DNA of 64,000 bases from Laburnicola sp. R22_1 (taxonomy: Eukaryota > Ascomycota > Dothideomycetes > Pleosporales > Didymosphaeriaceae), in the NCBI GenBank assembly GCA_014281115.1, contig JACONQ010000003.1:1798001-1862000 (forward strand). Direction: 5' to 3'. The translations under genes were made by a program, and so were the position numbers. Shown here in pieces: positions 36,501-45,517 of the stretch (positions are counted from its first letter, which is position 1; the number at the start of each line of letters is the position of its first letter). The notes beneath the pieces are model-generated. The model did not search any database. It had not been told where the DNA came from and saw only the letters and a program-made list of their open reading frames with translations.

Positions 36501-37880
36501 TAAGCACCTCGAAATCGATTTTCCTAATCTCTATAGGGACCTACGCAGTGCTAATAGACACAGTAACACAGCCCTTGCCAAATTTAATAAACGCTTTTCC
36601 TATTGTGGATATGTCCATCATAACTATTGGGTCTTCTTATATTAGCGCGAGATATTATTCCCTGCTAACTATAAATACATTAGCGACGCTAGTATTAGGC
36701 AGAATTTCCTAGTACACAGATCGCGTATATTAGTCCTTAATAAGAAACTGCAATGCTGGCGTTAATAGTGCACGTCTACTATAAATATTATTGCTAGAGA
36801 TATAGTGTAGGAATACTTAATCTGCAAGGCATTATTCCTTAAAGAATTGTTATTTAACATATGCAGCTATAACACTATTATTATTGTCCTTGTCCTTATA
36901 GGCTTCCTCTTCTCTCTAGCCTTCTTAGTTATACTAGATCGCGTGTTTAATCCCTTTATACTCTACAAGGTACACAAAGAAGTCTATAGACAGTTATGTG
37001 TCTACAAAGTAATATATAGAAAAAAACTACGCGTAGGCGGCCTTACGTTCTTTGTCTATATAGTTAGTTAACTAGCAGCCTTCCTTTTAGTAGACAAAAT
37101 ACTTCTTCTTTTAGCGTAGCGTAAATTCATATGCGCTGTTATAGCTATTAAAGCGCTAACTGCCTCTATTACTTACTTGGCCTCCTTAGAATCTACTACT
37201 AAATCTACCTTCGCCTCTAAATCCTCCTCTAAATCCTCCTCTAAATCCCCCTCGATCTCTTCTATTGCTGTTATAGTAGTAGTCTAGGTAGTACTAGTCC
37301 TTTATAACTACCTTACTCTCTATTAGCATTTATATTATATGCTAACGTGTAAAGTGCGTCTTAATTGCAGACTATAAGTCTAAAAAGAGCCCTTTGCAGA
37401 TTAGGGCTGGCTTAAACAGTGCTATTTTAAGTTTAGGAACTCCATAGCACGCATTAATAACTATTATATGCAAAGTATTCTCGCCTTTGAAGTTCTTCCT
37501 AAGCGCGCGTTAGCATAGCTATAGCTTATCTAGCAGAATCTGCAACACCTTGTGTAGGCCCTTTTTAGGGTTCTCTATTTATATGCGAGCAAAGCTTATA
37601 GTAGTCTAGTCTGTGTAGTAATGCTAATAGTAAACGTTATAGTCAAAATGGTTCTTAATTACTATATACGCACTAGCGAAGCTATTATTCCTCTATACAA
37701 TCTAGATGTAGAATATCTCTGCGCGTCTAGTAAGAATATAAGAAAACACTACATAAAACTCTTCCTCTTTAATATCGACCTGCTAATAGATACTAAAGAA
37801 GATCTTAATCTTATTATCTATAGTGTAGACTTAATCTTAGTTAGAATTTTTACATAATAAAGATCATTAATAAAAAAAAG
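33560..37880 (-). pseudogene. Copia-2 gag-pol remnant
   Basis: Minus-strand frame with transition-type stops. RNase H: 33945-33724 reads PLVICIDLYSLYKCLVKL, the strand carrying a catalytic Asp, followed by the REITKIR end. Reverse transcriptase N-terminus: about 35304-34950 (GVIIILGVPFKASDN, then a KLR/FNSRL-like stretch). Integrase: about 36300-35700 with HVVDASTTF, AGTNFISVEF, EAHQSIGKTKRYYAPLRR and NGLVPTLLVFGAYPR, so D, D and E region are in order. Protease: PNTSVANV near 36690, from P-D-T-G-A-A. Gag: FRGGFRGGFRGE box near 37255-37200. Key acidic residues are partly changed. Confidence 0.8.
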
Positions 37881-37900
37881 GTTATAGCTAGATTTTCTTT

Positions 37901-38465
37901 TACTATAGTATAGTTATAGAATATAGCTTTGTTTATAAACAAATTTATAAAAATAGAGTCTCTACTTAGTAATTAAAAAGAATATAAAAAGGAAAGTACT
38001 TTCTATAGTTTATTTTTTTATACCTAAGAAATTTCTAAAAAAATAATTAAATAATAATATTTTTATACTATTATAATATTAAAAAAGTATTTTAAAATAT
38101 TAGTAAAAAGAATACTCTATATATTAGTTAAATATATTTAGTTTAGTATATATTCTACCTTAAATATAGTATTTTCTAGAAAATACTAATTATTATTAGC
38201 TACTAGCTTAAAAGAATATTAAGTATTATTTAAACTATATTTATAGTATATATATTTAGTTTTAGCGCTTCTAAGTAACAAAACTATTAGAAGATGCTTT
38301 ATACTACTTAGTTAGGGCTAGTTATATAGTTATTTGTTAGCTATTATATAATAGCTCTATATAGTAAAATCTACTAATCTAATTAATCTAATATACTTAT
38401 ACTCTACATTTCTTTATATTCTTTATACGCTAAATAAACAATATTAATTCTAAATTCTTTCTAGA
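37901..38465. other. RIP-degraded AT-rich boundary
   Basis: Very AT-rich, without any recognisable product. It ends abruptly at the first normal-composition gene, within a few bases of 38460. Confidence 0.6.
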
Positions 38466-38765
38466 CTAGCTTACAATTTCGAAGGTAGCTACCCATGTAC
38501 ATGAATCGGGAATTCCGATCTTAGTACTAAACGTAGTTTGGCCTTTAGCTACTAGTTTAGGCCCGTCAGTACCCTCTCTAGGGTAAATGACCTTATTAAC
38601 ATACGTCCAGGTCACATTAGCATCGATAGAACATTTGTTCTGGGCTAAATATCCGACATTGTTGTCATCAGAGCCCGGTGCCATGTTGATGACGATATTC
38701 CCGCCTGGACAATCCACTGTTATAGCGTTGTTATCCGAACCTGTCTGCACACGGGTTGGGCAAGG
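38466..38765 (-). pseudogene. In-frame 3' extension of the SGNH hydrolase gene
   Basis: The hydrolase frame stays open for 99 further codons beyond the TAA at 38766-38768, to a stop at 38466. The segment begins PCPTRVQTGSDNN, has three to four Cys (DCPGG, NKCSID, DSCTW) and normal codon composition, and looks like a secreted beta-rich tail. The TAA lies where a CAA (Gln) would fit, and CAA to TAA is a typical RIP change. Either the gene is truncated by this mutation or the stop is genuine and the tail is a relic. Confidence 0.55.
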
Positions 38766-40208
38766 TTAAGCCGGCGCTGTAGATGTAGACAGAGTTGATT
38801 TTGGTGTAGCTTCCACGGACGTAGACTGCTGACTCGAAGGATTCCGCGGCAGCGCACAACTGTCGCCTTGATTCGTTCCTCTTTCAGGCCCCCATGCTAC
38901 CTTCTGCAGTATAGCCTGCTGCTCAGCAATGTGCCAAATCAGTAAGTTCGTAATAATTGCATGGCCAGCGGGCTGCGGGTGGAACACTCTTAAAATTGTA
39001 TTCGGGATGAAGTCGTTGATACTGAGCATTCCACGCCCCCGATAGGCGGGGTCAGCACCGCTATTGTCGTGCAGCGCAACCTCGAGGCTGTTATTCGCTG
39101 TCTTGGCTTCCCGCACAAATTTGGCAATTTGGTCTTCGAACGAAGTTACCTTTCCGGAGGACGAGGAGTTGTCTTGACGCTGGTCAATATCTATGAAGTT
39201 GCCAGCTAGAACGCCATCGAGTTCAGGTTCGTCAGCGCCACGACGGGTTAAGGTGGTAACGTCATTGTCCGTATCCCATTCGAAGAAGAGAAGGCCATCC
39301 CGGTTAGCGTTGGGCTCTTTTGTCGAGCCTTCGCAATATCGGCCTTGGGTTTGGGCGAAATAGTGATCGTAGTCGACGAACACAAATTCAGGCCCCGCGC
39401 GCTCGACGGCAGCTCTGATCGCATCATTGACGCCAACAACGAGGTCATTCATGCGCTGACGACGCTCTTGGGTCAGAAGTTGCTTGCGCCCCACATTGAA
39501 CCAGAAGGACCTTGTGACTTTGTCACAGTCGGTAGTCGAGGTGTCGAAGAACCTAGCGTACCCGGTCCAAAAAACTTTCCGATCGGCGTTGAGTTTGCCC
39601 TTCAATCCTGCCGTCAGCTTATCAAAATTTCCAGGCAGCGTATCCCTAATCAGCCTCTCGGTCTTGGCCAACTGGCCATCGCACCCTTTCCCTTTCGCTC
39701 CGTTTGTGGAGAACCATTGGTAAATGCATTCATTGAGGATATCAACGAGGCCAACATCGTTGCCTCCGGAGCTCAAAGTGATGAAGTCGTAGCCCGTGCC
39801 AAGCTTCGAAACTTGGTCATTCAAAATCTGTGGAGATGTGGCGCCCGAGCAAGCCAAATAGTCCATGGTTGGCGCTGGATTGGTTGGCATCTCCTCATAC
39901 CGCTGTAACAGCATAGGATGCGAGTTATCAAAACGGTTACAGTTCCCGGAATCGCGCAACTTTGACCCGGATCCAATTCCGGCGGAGCTAGCAGTATTAG
40001 CCGTGGCTTTGACTTGCACGAACTGAGAGTATCCCTACTAGGAATCACCAATTGCAGCCCACTTGCGCACGAAATCTAGATCTGTCACATCTTGTTCCTC
40101 AGTCGGTTGATTCTGTCGTTCTAAGATGGAGATTGGCCAAGGCAACGATCGCACAACTCTCGATTGCAATGCCGCGAGCCCGGCCAGAAAAAGTAGGCCG
40201 TGATACAT
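38766..40208 (-). CDS. Secreted SGNH (GDSL-like) hydrolase
   Basis: Two exons, 40208-40039 and 39987-38766, encode 463 residues; a 51-bp intron splits the catalytic block. I start at the Met of MYHGLLFLAG (40208) because it begins a clear signal peptide; an in-frame upstream ATG at 40244 is possible. Joining the exons produces block I GDSYSAG with the nucleophilic Ser. Block II Gly is in ACSGAT, block III Asn in SSGGND, and the catalytic His in the FHPQPAGH segment of exon 2. A secreted esterase or lipase acting on ester bonds is expected; the substrate is not predictable. A Ser/Thr-rich tail precedes the stop. The gene is divergent from the deaminase-like gene. The stop may be a mutation (see the extension entry). 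Confidence 0.85.
39988..40038 (-). other. Intron of the SGNH hydrolase gene
   Basis: 51 bp: donor GTAGGG, branch-like GGCTAATAC and acceptor TGCTAG on the minus strand. Splicing turns an early TAG into the Tyr codon of GDSYS, which strongly supports it. Confidence 0.9.
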
Positions 40209-40927
40209 AATGCGCAAGGTTGAAACGATGTTGTATTGTTGCAAGGCGAATTTGTGGTGTTGGTGAGGTGCAGGTACGTTTGAAGATCACACAGTAGCCG
40301 AGAAAAAACGAAGGGTCGAGTGAATTGAAGCTAGGGAAGAGCGACGGGGGCTACCCTTCATATCCCTTCACCCCATCTTGATTCCAAAATCGAGCTCATA
40401 CGGCTACGCTCGACGAAAACGCCTAAGATGTAGCCAAGCCACCAAGGTCGGACCGTGTATTGACGCGGCGTTCCAGAATAACCTATATTTCAATGCCTAT
40501 TCGGGCCGAGTCCGTCCATGTCGCAGCCTTCCGAAGGCTGAGTGACGCTAATCCATTCTCTGCATACTTTTGGTGTTTGAGCCCAGGACGCGACCAGTGT
40601 TTTATGTGTTTCACAGACGTCTGATCCAATGTTGGTGTATTGTACTTCTAATGTCGAATCACGGCAGATCATGCAATACCTCGAGGCAAACACATCTGAT
40701 GAACCACAAAATGACGCGTAGTATTCTAGTCCCATTCAAAGAGTTTTTCTAGCACCCCTAGAGCTTTCCATAACAGCGTTATACCATGTACCAAGAGTGC
40801 GCGAAGTCTTCTTGATCATAGTATTCTAGTCCCTCTTCCTAGAGTCAAGCTCCTCAACGTGCATTCTTCACATTCGTCCTCTCTTTGCAGAGCCTCGTCG
40901 TTGATCGTTACACGATAGACAAGTACG
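40209..40927. promoter_or_regulatory. Divergent promoter region
   Basis: 719 bp of normal-composition DNA between the divergent starts of the SGNH hydrolase and the deaminase-like gene, so both promoters must lie here. No convincing small ORF. A 15-bp direct repeat with 100-bp spacing is its only marked feature. Confidence 0.6.
40719..40833 (+). repeat. 15-bp direct repeat, 100 bp apart
   Basis: TAGTATTCTAGTCCC occurs at 40719-40733 and again, identical, at 40819-40833. The second copy ends about 95 bp upstream of the deaminase-like start, so a regulatory role is possible but unproven. Confidence 0.7.
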
Positions 40928-41800
40928 ATGTCATCTAGCAGAGAGTCAACCTGCCTGATGCGGCTATTCCTGTTCTTCTTCTTCTGCTTCTCTATCTTCG
41001 CCCAATCTCCAACTCCGACTCCAACAACACCAGCAGGCCTCGGTATCAAGCAAGACAGGTCGGCTCTAGGCCAACGGAATTACGTCTGGACATCCAAACT
41101 GCGGTATGATGGCGCCGTCGCCGACCTCTTCTCGGACGACGATCTTTACGCACTGGCAAAACAAGCGTGGGATGAGATGCAAACCGATATTGCGCCACGA
41201 CGTCCAGTGAACGGGAGGCAGACTCCAGACACCATATCGAAAAGAGACGAGCCAGGTATGATGGGTTTGATCGCCGTGGGAAACACTGTCTACCTAGCAA
41301 GCTCCATGAAGGGTGGCAAGTTTATATACGGCTACACGGGGCCCGATAACCAGCCTGCTCAAGTGGCATTGGCGCTTAATCGCTGTCAGCTGGCTCTGCG
41401 GACGGAGATTGGCGATAATGTGAAGCCTCACCACACGAACAAGGCCAGCTGCGCTGAAATTCTGGCTCTGCATCAGTATTACTTAGACCCCGCCGTGACG
41501 GATGCCGATAAGACGACCCTTCCAACCGGGATGCGGGCAGCAGCGTACGGGGACGGCGGGAACAAAAGGAGAGGCGCAAGGCGTATGTTACTCTTCCCCT
41601 TTTTGCATTCAAAGCACTGCTGACTAATTTTATCAGCATATGAACCATGTGGCAATAAAGAGGAAGATAGGACCACTTGGGGCTGCTCTCAGTTTTTGGA
41701 TAGCATGAAAATTGTGGCCCCGCAGCCCCCGACGGGCACACTGACCAACCCAACTGTTACGCCCGTGGAGATTACCTACGTTCCGGTATGCGAGTCCTGA
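40928..41800 (+). CDS. Secreted deaminase-superfamily-like protein
   Basis: Exons 40928-41582 and 41637-41800 encode 272 residues. A second ATG at 40958 starts directly at a strong signal peptide (MRLFLFFFFCFSIFAQS) followed by a Pro/Thr-rich linker, and may be the real start. The mature part has a C-A-E motif (residues 175-177, context KASCAEILAL) and, after the intron, Y-E-P-C (Cys 223) and W-G-C (Cys 235). A [H/C/D]-x-E motif followed by C-x(n)-C is the zinc-binding signature of the cytidine-deaminase-like fold, which includes secreted fungal and bacterial nucleic-acid deaminases. Cys-first zinc binding with an 11-residue C-C gap is unusual but allowed. Function is inference; a secreted effector or inter-microbial toxin-like role is possible. 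Confidence 0.65.
41583..41636 (+). other. Intron of the deaminase-like gene
   Basis: 54 bp: donor GTATGT, branch GCTGACTAAT, acceptor TTATCAG. Splicing joins the CAE-bearing exon in frame to the PC...GC exon; without it the frame ends within 41 bases. Confidence 0.9.
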
Positions 41801-42224
41801 ATGTGTCGAAGGTCATGCTGGCTGCCCAAAACCGTGACCAGCTGTCATGAGCGCATGGGCAAGAGCATACTTGAAGCGAGGTGGGATTTTTTGTTCGTAG
41901 TCCTTGGTAAATGGAGCCATTACAAGGGTACCGAGCATCTAGAATGGTGTAAGCCTAGGACCACATCACATGACTGCTCTGCAGGCATAAATAATGCGTC
42001 CGGCGACTTCCGAGCTCAGAACACACACTTGCACATACACACATCAATACACCCATACATGAGACCCAAGACTAGTGCCACCCCTTGCTTACAAATGGGT
42101 TTAGTGGGAATCCTTGCTTTTTCAAGTGTAGTTCGGCGTCTAAAGTGTGGCTTTAATGCGAACCATTTCGAAAAGGTGTTCATTCATACTGGAACAAGGA
42201 TGTCGATCTTCAACCTACATAACA
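41801..42224. other. Convergent intergenic region
   Basis: Lies between the 3' ends of the deaminase-like gene and the F-box-like gene and should hold both 3' UTRs. It contains a CA-rich stretch near 42020-42060. A 151-codon plus-strand frame overlaps the F-box gene end but has no coding character I can support. Confidence 0.5.
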
Positions 42225-43406
42225 CTAAAATTCGTCCTCGACGATTTCCAAATTGACGACCCCGGTGACAGAGGCATCAATCTCTTTTCCTCCCATCCCC
42301 TCGGGAACATGCAAAACTAATTCCCGTAAGTGGCATGGGTTGGCCTCAACATACTCTTGGATCATGTTCCAGATCGTACCCGTTTCAAACACGTCGTCCC
42401 ATTGGTGACCCCACCACAATGCCATTTCTCGAGTGAGTGTCAATTGCTTAAGACTAGGCGGTAGAACCTCAGAGAGTTTCGGCGCGGCTGATGTGTTCCA
42501 TCCCAGGAGCGTGACAAAGCCCATTTCAAGGCTCTGCAGCTGGAAAAATGGTTTCAATGACGTCAAGGATGAGCGAATGCCCCAAGGTCCTTCATTCCCA
42601 GTGTCGATTGCCGTGGATGTAGCCAGTTCGAATGAAATGGACAGATGTTTCAAGGTAGCGTGGCAAGATGCTAGTCCCTGACTGATGATGGACAGGTCGA
42701 ACCATTCGCGGGCTTTTTCGGCGTCTATCAGGACCCCACATTCCAGCGAAGTGAGTTTCGGGCTGTGGCGCAGCAGCAAGCCGAGTTCTGGTGACTTGAT
42801 TTGGCACTCTTTCAATGTAAGCCGCCGAGTAGGAAACGATTTGTTGAGCTCTGCTGAAGTAGGCTTGCTGGTAAGTACTAGTCCATGCAAATACAGCTCA
42901 TCTACTTGAGGCAAGTCGGCTAGTTCAAAGACCGGGACGGAGGCAATATCGGTTTGTTTCCAGTCGCTTGGTCCCTCCGGAGGCTCCGGTTGAAGTCGGA
43001 GGGATTGAAGTTGAGAAAACGATGAAATCGCGATCTGGTGTATGAACTCGACAACTGGACTCCCGACGCGGTAGTGCAATTCCAGGGCTTGAAGCGAGCT
43101 CATTTGACGGAGTATATTTATTGCTTTGCGAATCTCACCGCTGTCCAGTTCACAAGGACATAAGTGAACGACAACATGATGAGTGAGGTGTGCATCGTCT
43201 GGTCGCTGTAGCAGTGCACGCAAGGTGGGCGACATAGGATCAAGGGTGAGTTCCATGTCGCTATAGAGCAATGGAATGGCTATTTGGCTCAGTGAACGAG
43301 AGACGCGCGAGAAGGAAGCTGGTCGGTTATTGGCAAATGTCGTACGGAATTTAATGCTCTCAATCAACTCAACAGGGATGGGAGATGCCATTATTGTCGA
43401 AGGCAA
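42225..43406 (-). CDS. F-box/LRR-like protein
   Basis: Single exon, 393 residues, ATG at 43406 (a second Met at 43391 precedes SPIPVELIES). The N-terminus PIPVELIES followed by FSRVSRSLSQIAIPLLY resembles a fungal F-box, with the middle somewhat short. The rest consists of irregular leucine-rich segments (LQALELHY, LQSLRLQP, VDELYLHGL, LKHLSISF, LQSLEMGF, LKQLTLT, LRELVLHV) at 25-60 residue spacing. Such proteins act as substrate receptors of SCF ubiquitin ligases by binding Skp1 through the F-box. The C-terminus is acidic (EIVEDEF). Intact, with normal composition; the partner is unknown. Confidence 0.75.
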   Translation of the reverse strand: MPSTIMASPIPVELIESIKFRTTFANNRPASFSRVSRSLSQIAIPLLYSDMELTLDPMSPTLRALLQRPDDAHLTHHVVVHLCPCELDSGEIRKAINILRQMSSLQALELHYRVGSPVVEFIHQIAISSFSQLQSLRLQPEPPEGPSDWKQTDIASVPVFELADLPQVDELYLHGLVLTSKPTSAELNKSFPTRRLTLKECQIKSPELGLLLRHSPKLTSLECGVLIDAEKAREWFDLSIISQGLASCHATLKHLSISFELATSTAIDTGNEGPWGIRSSLTSLKPFFQLQSLEMGFVTLLGWNTSAAPKLSEVLPPSLKQLTLTREMALWWGHQWDDVFETGTIWNMIQEYVEANPCHLRELVLHVPEGMGGKEIDASVTGVVNLEIVEDEF

Positions 43407-43640
43407 TGCGGGGAAAAGAAGCGGAGCCCGAGATCCAAGCCACGAAACCGAACCGGGCCGAATGTTTGGCTAGCGCATAATAGCAGGGGAGGACAGTTCA
43501 GGCGCCTTAAATTGTGTCAGAACAAGCGAGCTGTCAGAACAAGCGAGATATTAGGGGATTGGGTTAAAGGGGGAGGTGGCAGGTCATCTGACCATAACCT
43601 AGCTAAGAGGCAGTGATGGGGGAAACTAAGCGACGCTCAC
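43407..43640 (-). promoter_or_regulatory. Upstream region of the F-box-like gene
   Basis: Normal-composition DNA ending at a sharp change to AT-rich sequence near 43640-43660. It contains a 16-bp motif in tandem (separate entry). Confidence 0.5.
43515..43547 (+). repeat. 16-bp motif in tandem
   Basis: TGTCAGAACAAGCGAG at 43515-43530 and again at 43532-43547 (17-bp period), about 110-140 bp upstream of the F-box-like start. Could be a transcription factor site pair. Confidence 0.75.
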
Positions 43641-43796
43641 CTTACTTATGAGTAAAACAATAGAATTTAATAAAAAATATATTTTTATAATCTAGAAAAA
43701 AACTAAATTTTTTATATATTAGGACTTTAGTAATAACTATTATAGTTAGCTTATATTTTAGCTTTAAGACTAGTAAGTTTAAAAGATAAATAATAT

Positions 43797-44037
43797 ATAA
43801 ATAATATATACTATACTATATAATATAATATATAATATAATATATAATATAATATATAATATAATATATAATATAATATATAATATAATATATAATATAA
43901 TATATAATATAATATATAATATAATATATAATATAATATAATATAATAAAATATAATATAATATAATAAAATATAATATAATATAATAAAATATAATATA
44001 ATATAATAAAATAAAATATAATATAATATATAATATA
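43797..44037. repeat. TA-rich microsatellite
   Basis: About ten copies of a 12-bp TAATATAATATA unit, then several copies of a 20-bp unit of the AAAATATAATATAATATAAT type. Pure A/T. It abuts the left end of Pogo-A; a similar tract (61693-61749) flanks its right end. The preceding 43641-43796 is AT-rich DNA in which I see nothing. Confidence 0.9.
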
Positions 44038-44188
44038 TTCTATTAGTAGCCTAAATAGATTAGTCCGCCGAATAGTTTTTGCTAAGACTATAATACTTTA
44101 CTATAAATTATAATGTCTTTATAATATAACGCGTTATTATCTAATCAAGAAGGCAAAATTAAGCTTGCCCTTTACGCCTATTAGAATA

Positions 44189-44368
44189 TGTAAGATAGTG
44201 GAGATCACAGTAATTCATAGTGATATGGGTTGACCATGAGAAAAGAGGTGTGTCATTACTATGGAGGACCGAGGGCCTAAAGGTGTATGGGTGAGGCTAG
44301 GCATAAGGTTATTCCGGCCGAGGTCATATAACCAAGGACCGACCATACAGCCATGCGGCAGTCTTACA
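44189..44368 (-). repeat. Copia-1b 3' LTR
   Basis: 180 bp; one base longer than the Copia-1a LTR in the run near 44255. Next to it lies CACCCCCTTT, the complement of the polypurine tract. Confidence 0.95.
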
Positions 44369-44989
44369 CACCCCCTTTAGATTGCCAATAGTGGTGATCT
44401 AAGAGATGCCAGGTCCTGAGTTAAAACAGGTATGCGTGGCGACAAGAGATAAAGTTAAAATGGCGCAACAGGCAATAAACAACTCCCAACCTTAGTAAGG
44501 GGAAGAAAAAAGAGCTGTTAGCAGGTTCTTGTGTAGGCTGCTTGCCATAAAAGTTACCCTAAAACACTGTAACAACAGTGTGAGTAAGCTAAAAAGTGTT
44601 AGACTAGAGGGGCGCGTAGCCATGTGCCTCATTAACATAGTGTCGGACCAGAGGGGCGCGTGGCCATATGCCTCATTAACAGTGTAAAACACAGTAATTT
44701 TGTGGACTGTGAGTGCAAGGACAGGGTGAGATTTATTAGTCACCTGAACCGCTAGGATAGGGTGAGACTAATAGGTCATCTAAGCTGTCTGTGTGTGGGT
44801 TGGCGTCTGAGTGTCCTTAGCATATAGCTTGTAATAGTAGATTAGGTCTATTTTAATGTGAAATTACTATGAGAAAGCAGTCTGCCTAGGTACTAGCGTA
44901 AACAATTGTAACTGTTCCATATAGCTAGGCTAGCAAGTAAGGGCGTACCTTACAGGAGAGTCTAGTCTTAAAATAAGAAAAGGTAGGTC

Positions 44990-45517
44990 CTAGTCTAGTG
45001 CTAAGGTCTGCCTATATTCGTTATTAATATGAGCCGTCTTAATAACTCCAGTGTAATTAACTCTAGCGTAAGTGGGCGGAACCACTCCATATAGCTGCGC
45101 CAGCACAAGAAGACAGAACTCCTTACTAATACCTAGACTTGTGCCTTGGGTGTGTAGGTACTAAGGGAACTAATCTATAGGATAGGTAGCTAATTCACCT
45201 AGGTGTAGATAGTTATTAGCTATTGTTAACTTCTTAATAGACAGTGCTCTACGTTAGACGTTAAGATTCTTCTTACTAAAGCTGTAATACAACACGTGTA
45301 AGGTCTTATCACTATAAAACATAGGGAAAGTAGGGTGCCAGAATAGAGCAGTGCTTAGGGGCAATATTAGATTAGAGGGGCGCGTGGCTATGTGCCTTAT
45401 TAACATATAGAGATAGAGGAGCATTAGACTAGAGGAGCGCGTAGCTATAGGCCTCATTGACACAGTAAAACACAGTGATTCTGGAGACTATGGGCGCAAG
45501 GATAGGGTGAGATTTAT
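44990..45517 (-). pseudogene. Copia-1b copy of ORF2
   Basis: Collinear with 26695-27222 and exactly 528 nt, ending at the same stop. Its ATGA start is ATAA here, so the ORF2 start is lost while the polyprotein stop becomes TAA. Further damage is CAG/CAA to TAG/TAA plus missense transitions. The lack of any length change is notable. Confidence 0.6.

Larger units (their letters stand above)
33322..37900 (-). mobile_element. Copia-2: 5'-truncated Ty1/copia element
   Basis: Minus-oriented copia element with a 3' LTR at 33322-33516 and RNase H, reverse transcriptase, integrase, protease and gag in rising coordinates. No second LTR was found near 37.9 kb, so the 5' end is missing or unrecognisably mutated. 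RIP damage is intermediate: GC-rich islands survive and short frames remain open. The family differs from Copia-1 and Copia-3 in sequence and in its Gly/Arg-rich gag box. Confidence 0.8.

Noticed and set aside
36847..37857. Plus-strand frames of 74 and 78 codons with hydrophobic segments
   Set aside because: Antisense to Copia-2 gag/protease, which explains the sequence better.
39345..39908. 187-codon plus-strand frame
   Set aside because: Antisense shadow of the SGNH hydrolase exon, whose catalytic motifs are on the other strand.
40490..40752. Small ORFs in the divergent promoter
   Set aside because: Short frames on both strands with no signal peptide, motif or intron support.
41801..42256. 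151-codon plus-strand frame after the deaminase-like gene
   Set aside because: It starts one base after that gene's stop, runs antisense into the F-box-like gene, has no domain or signal peptide and no coding-like pattern.
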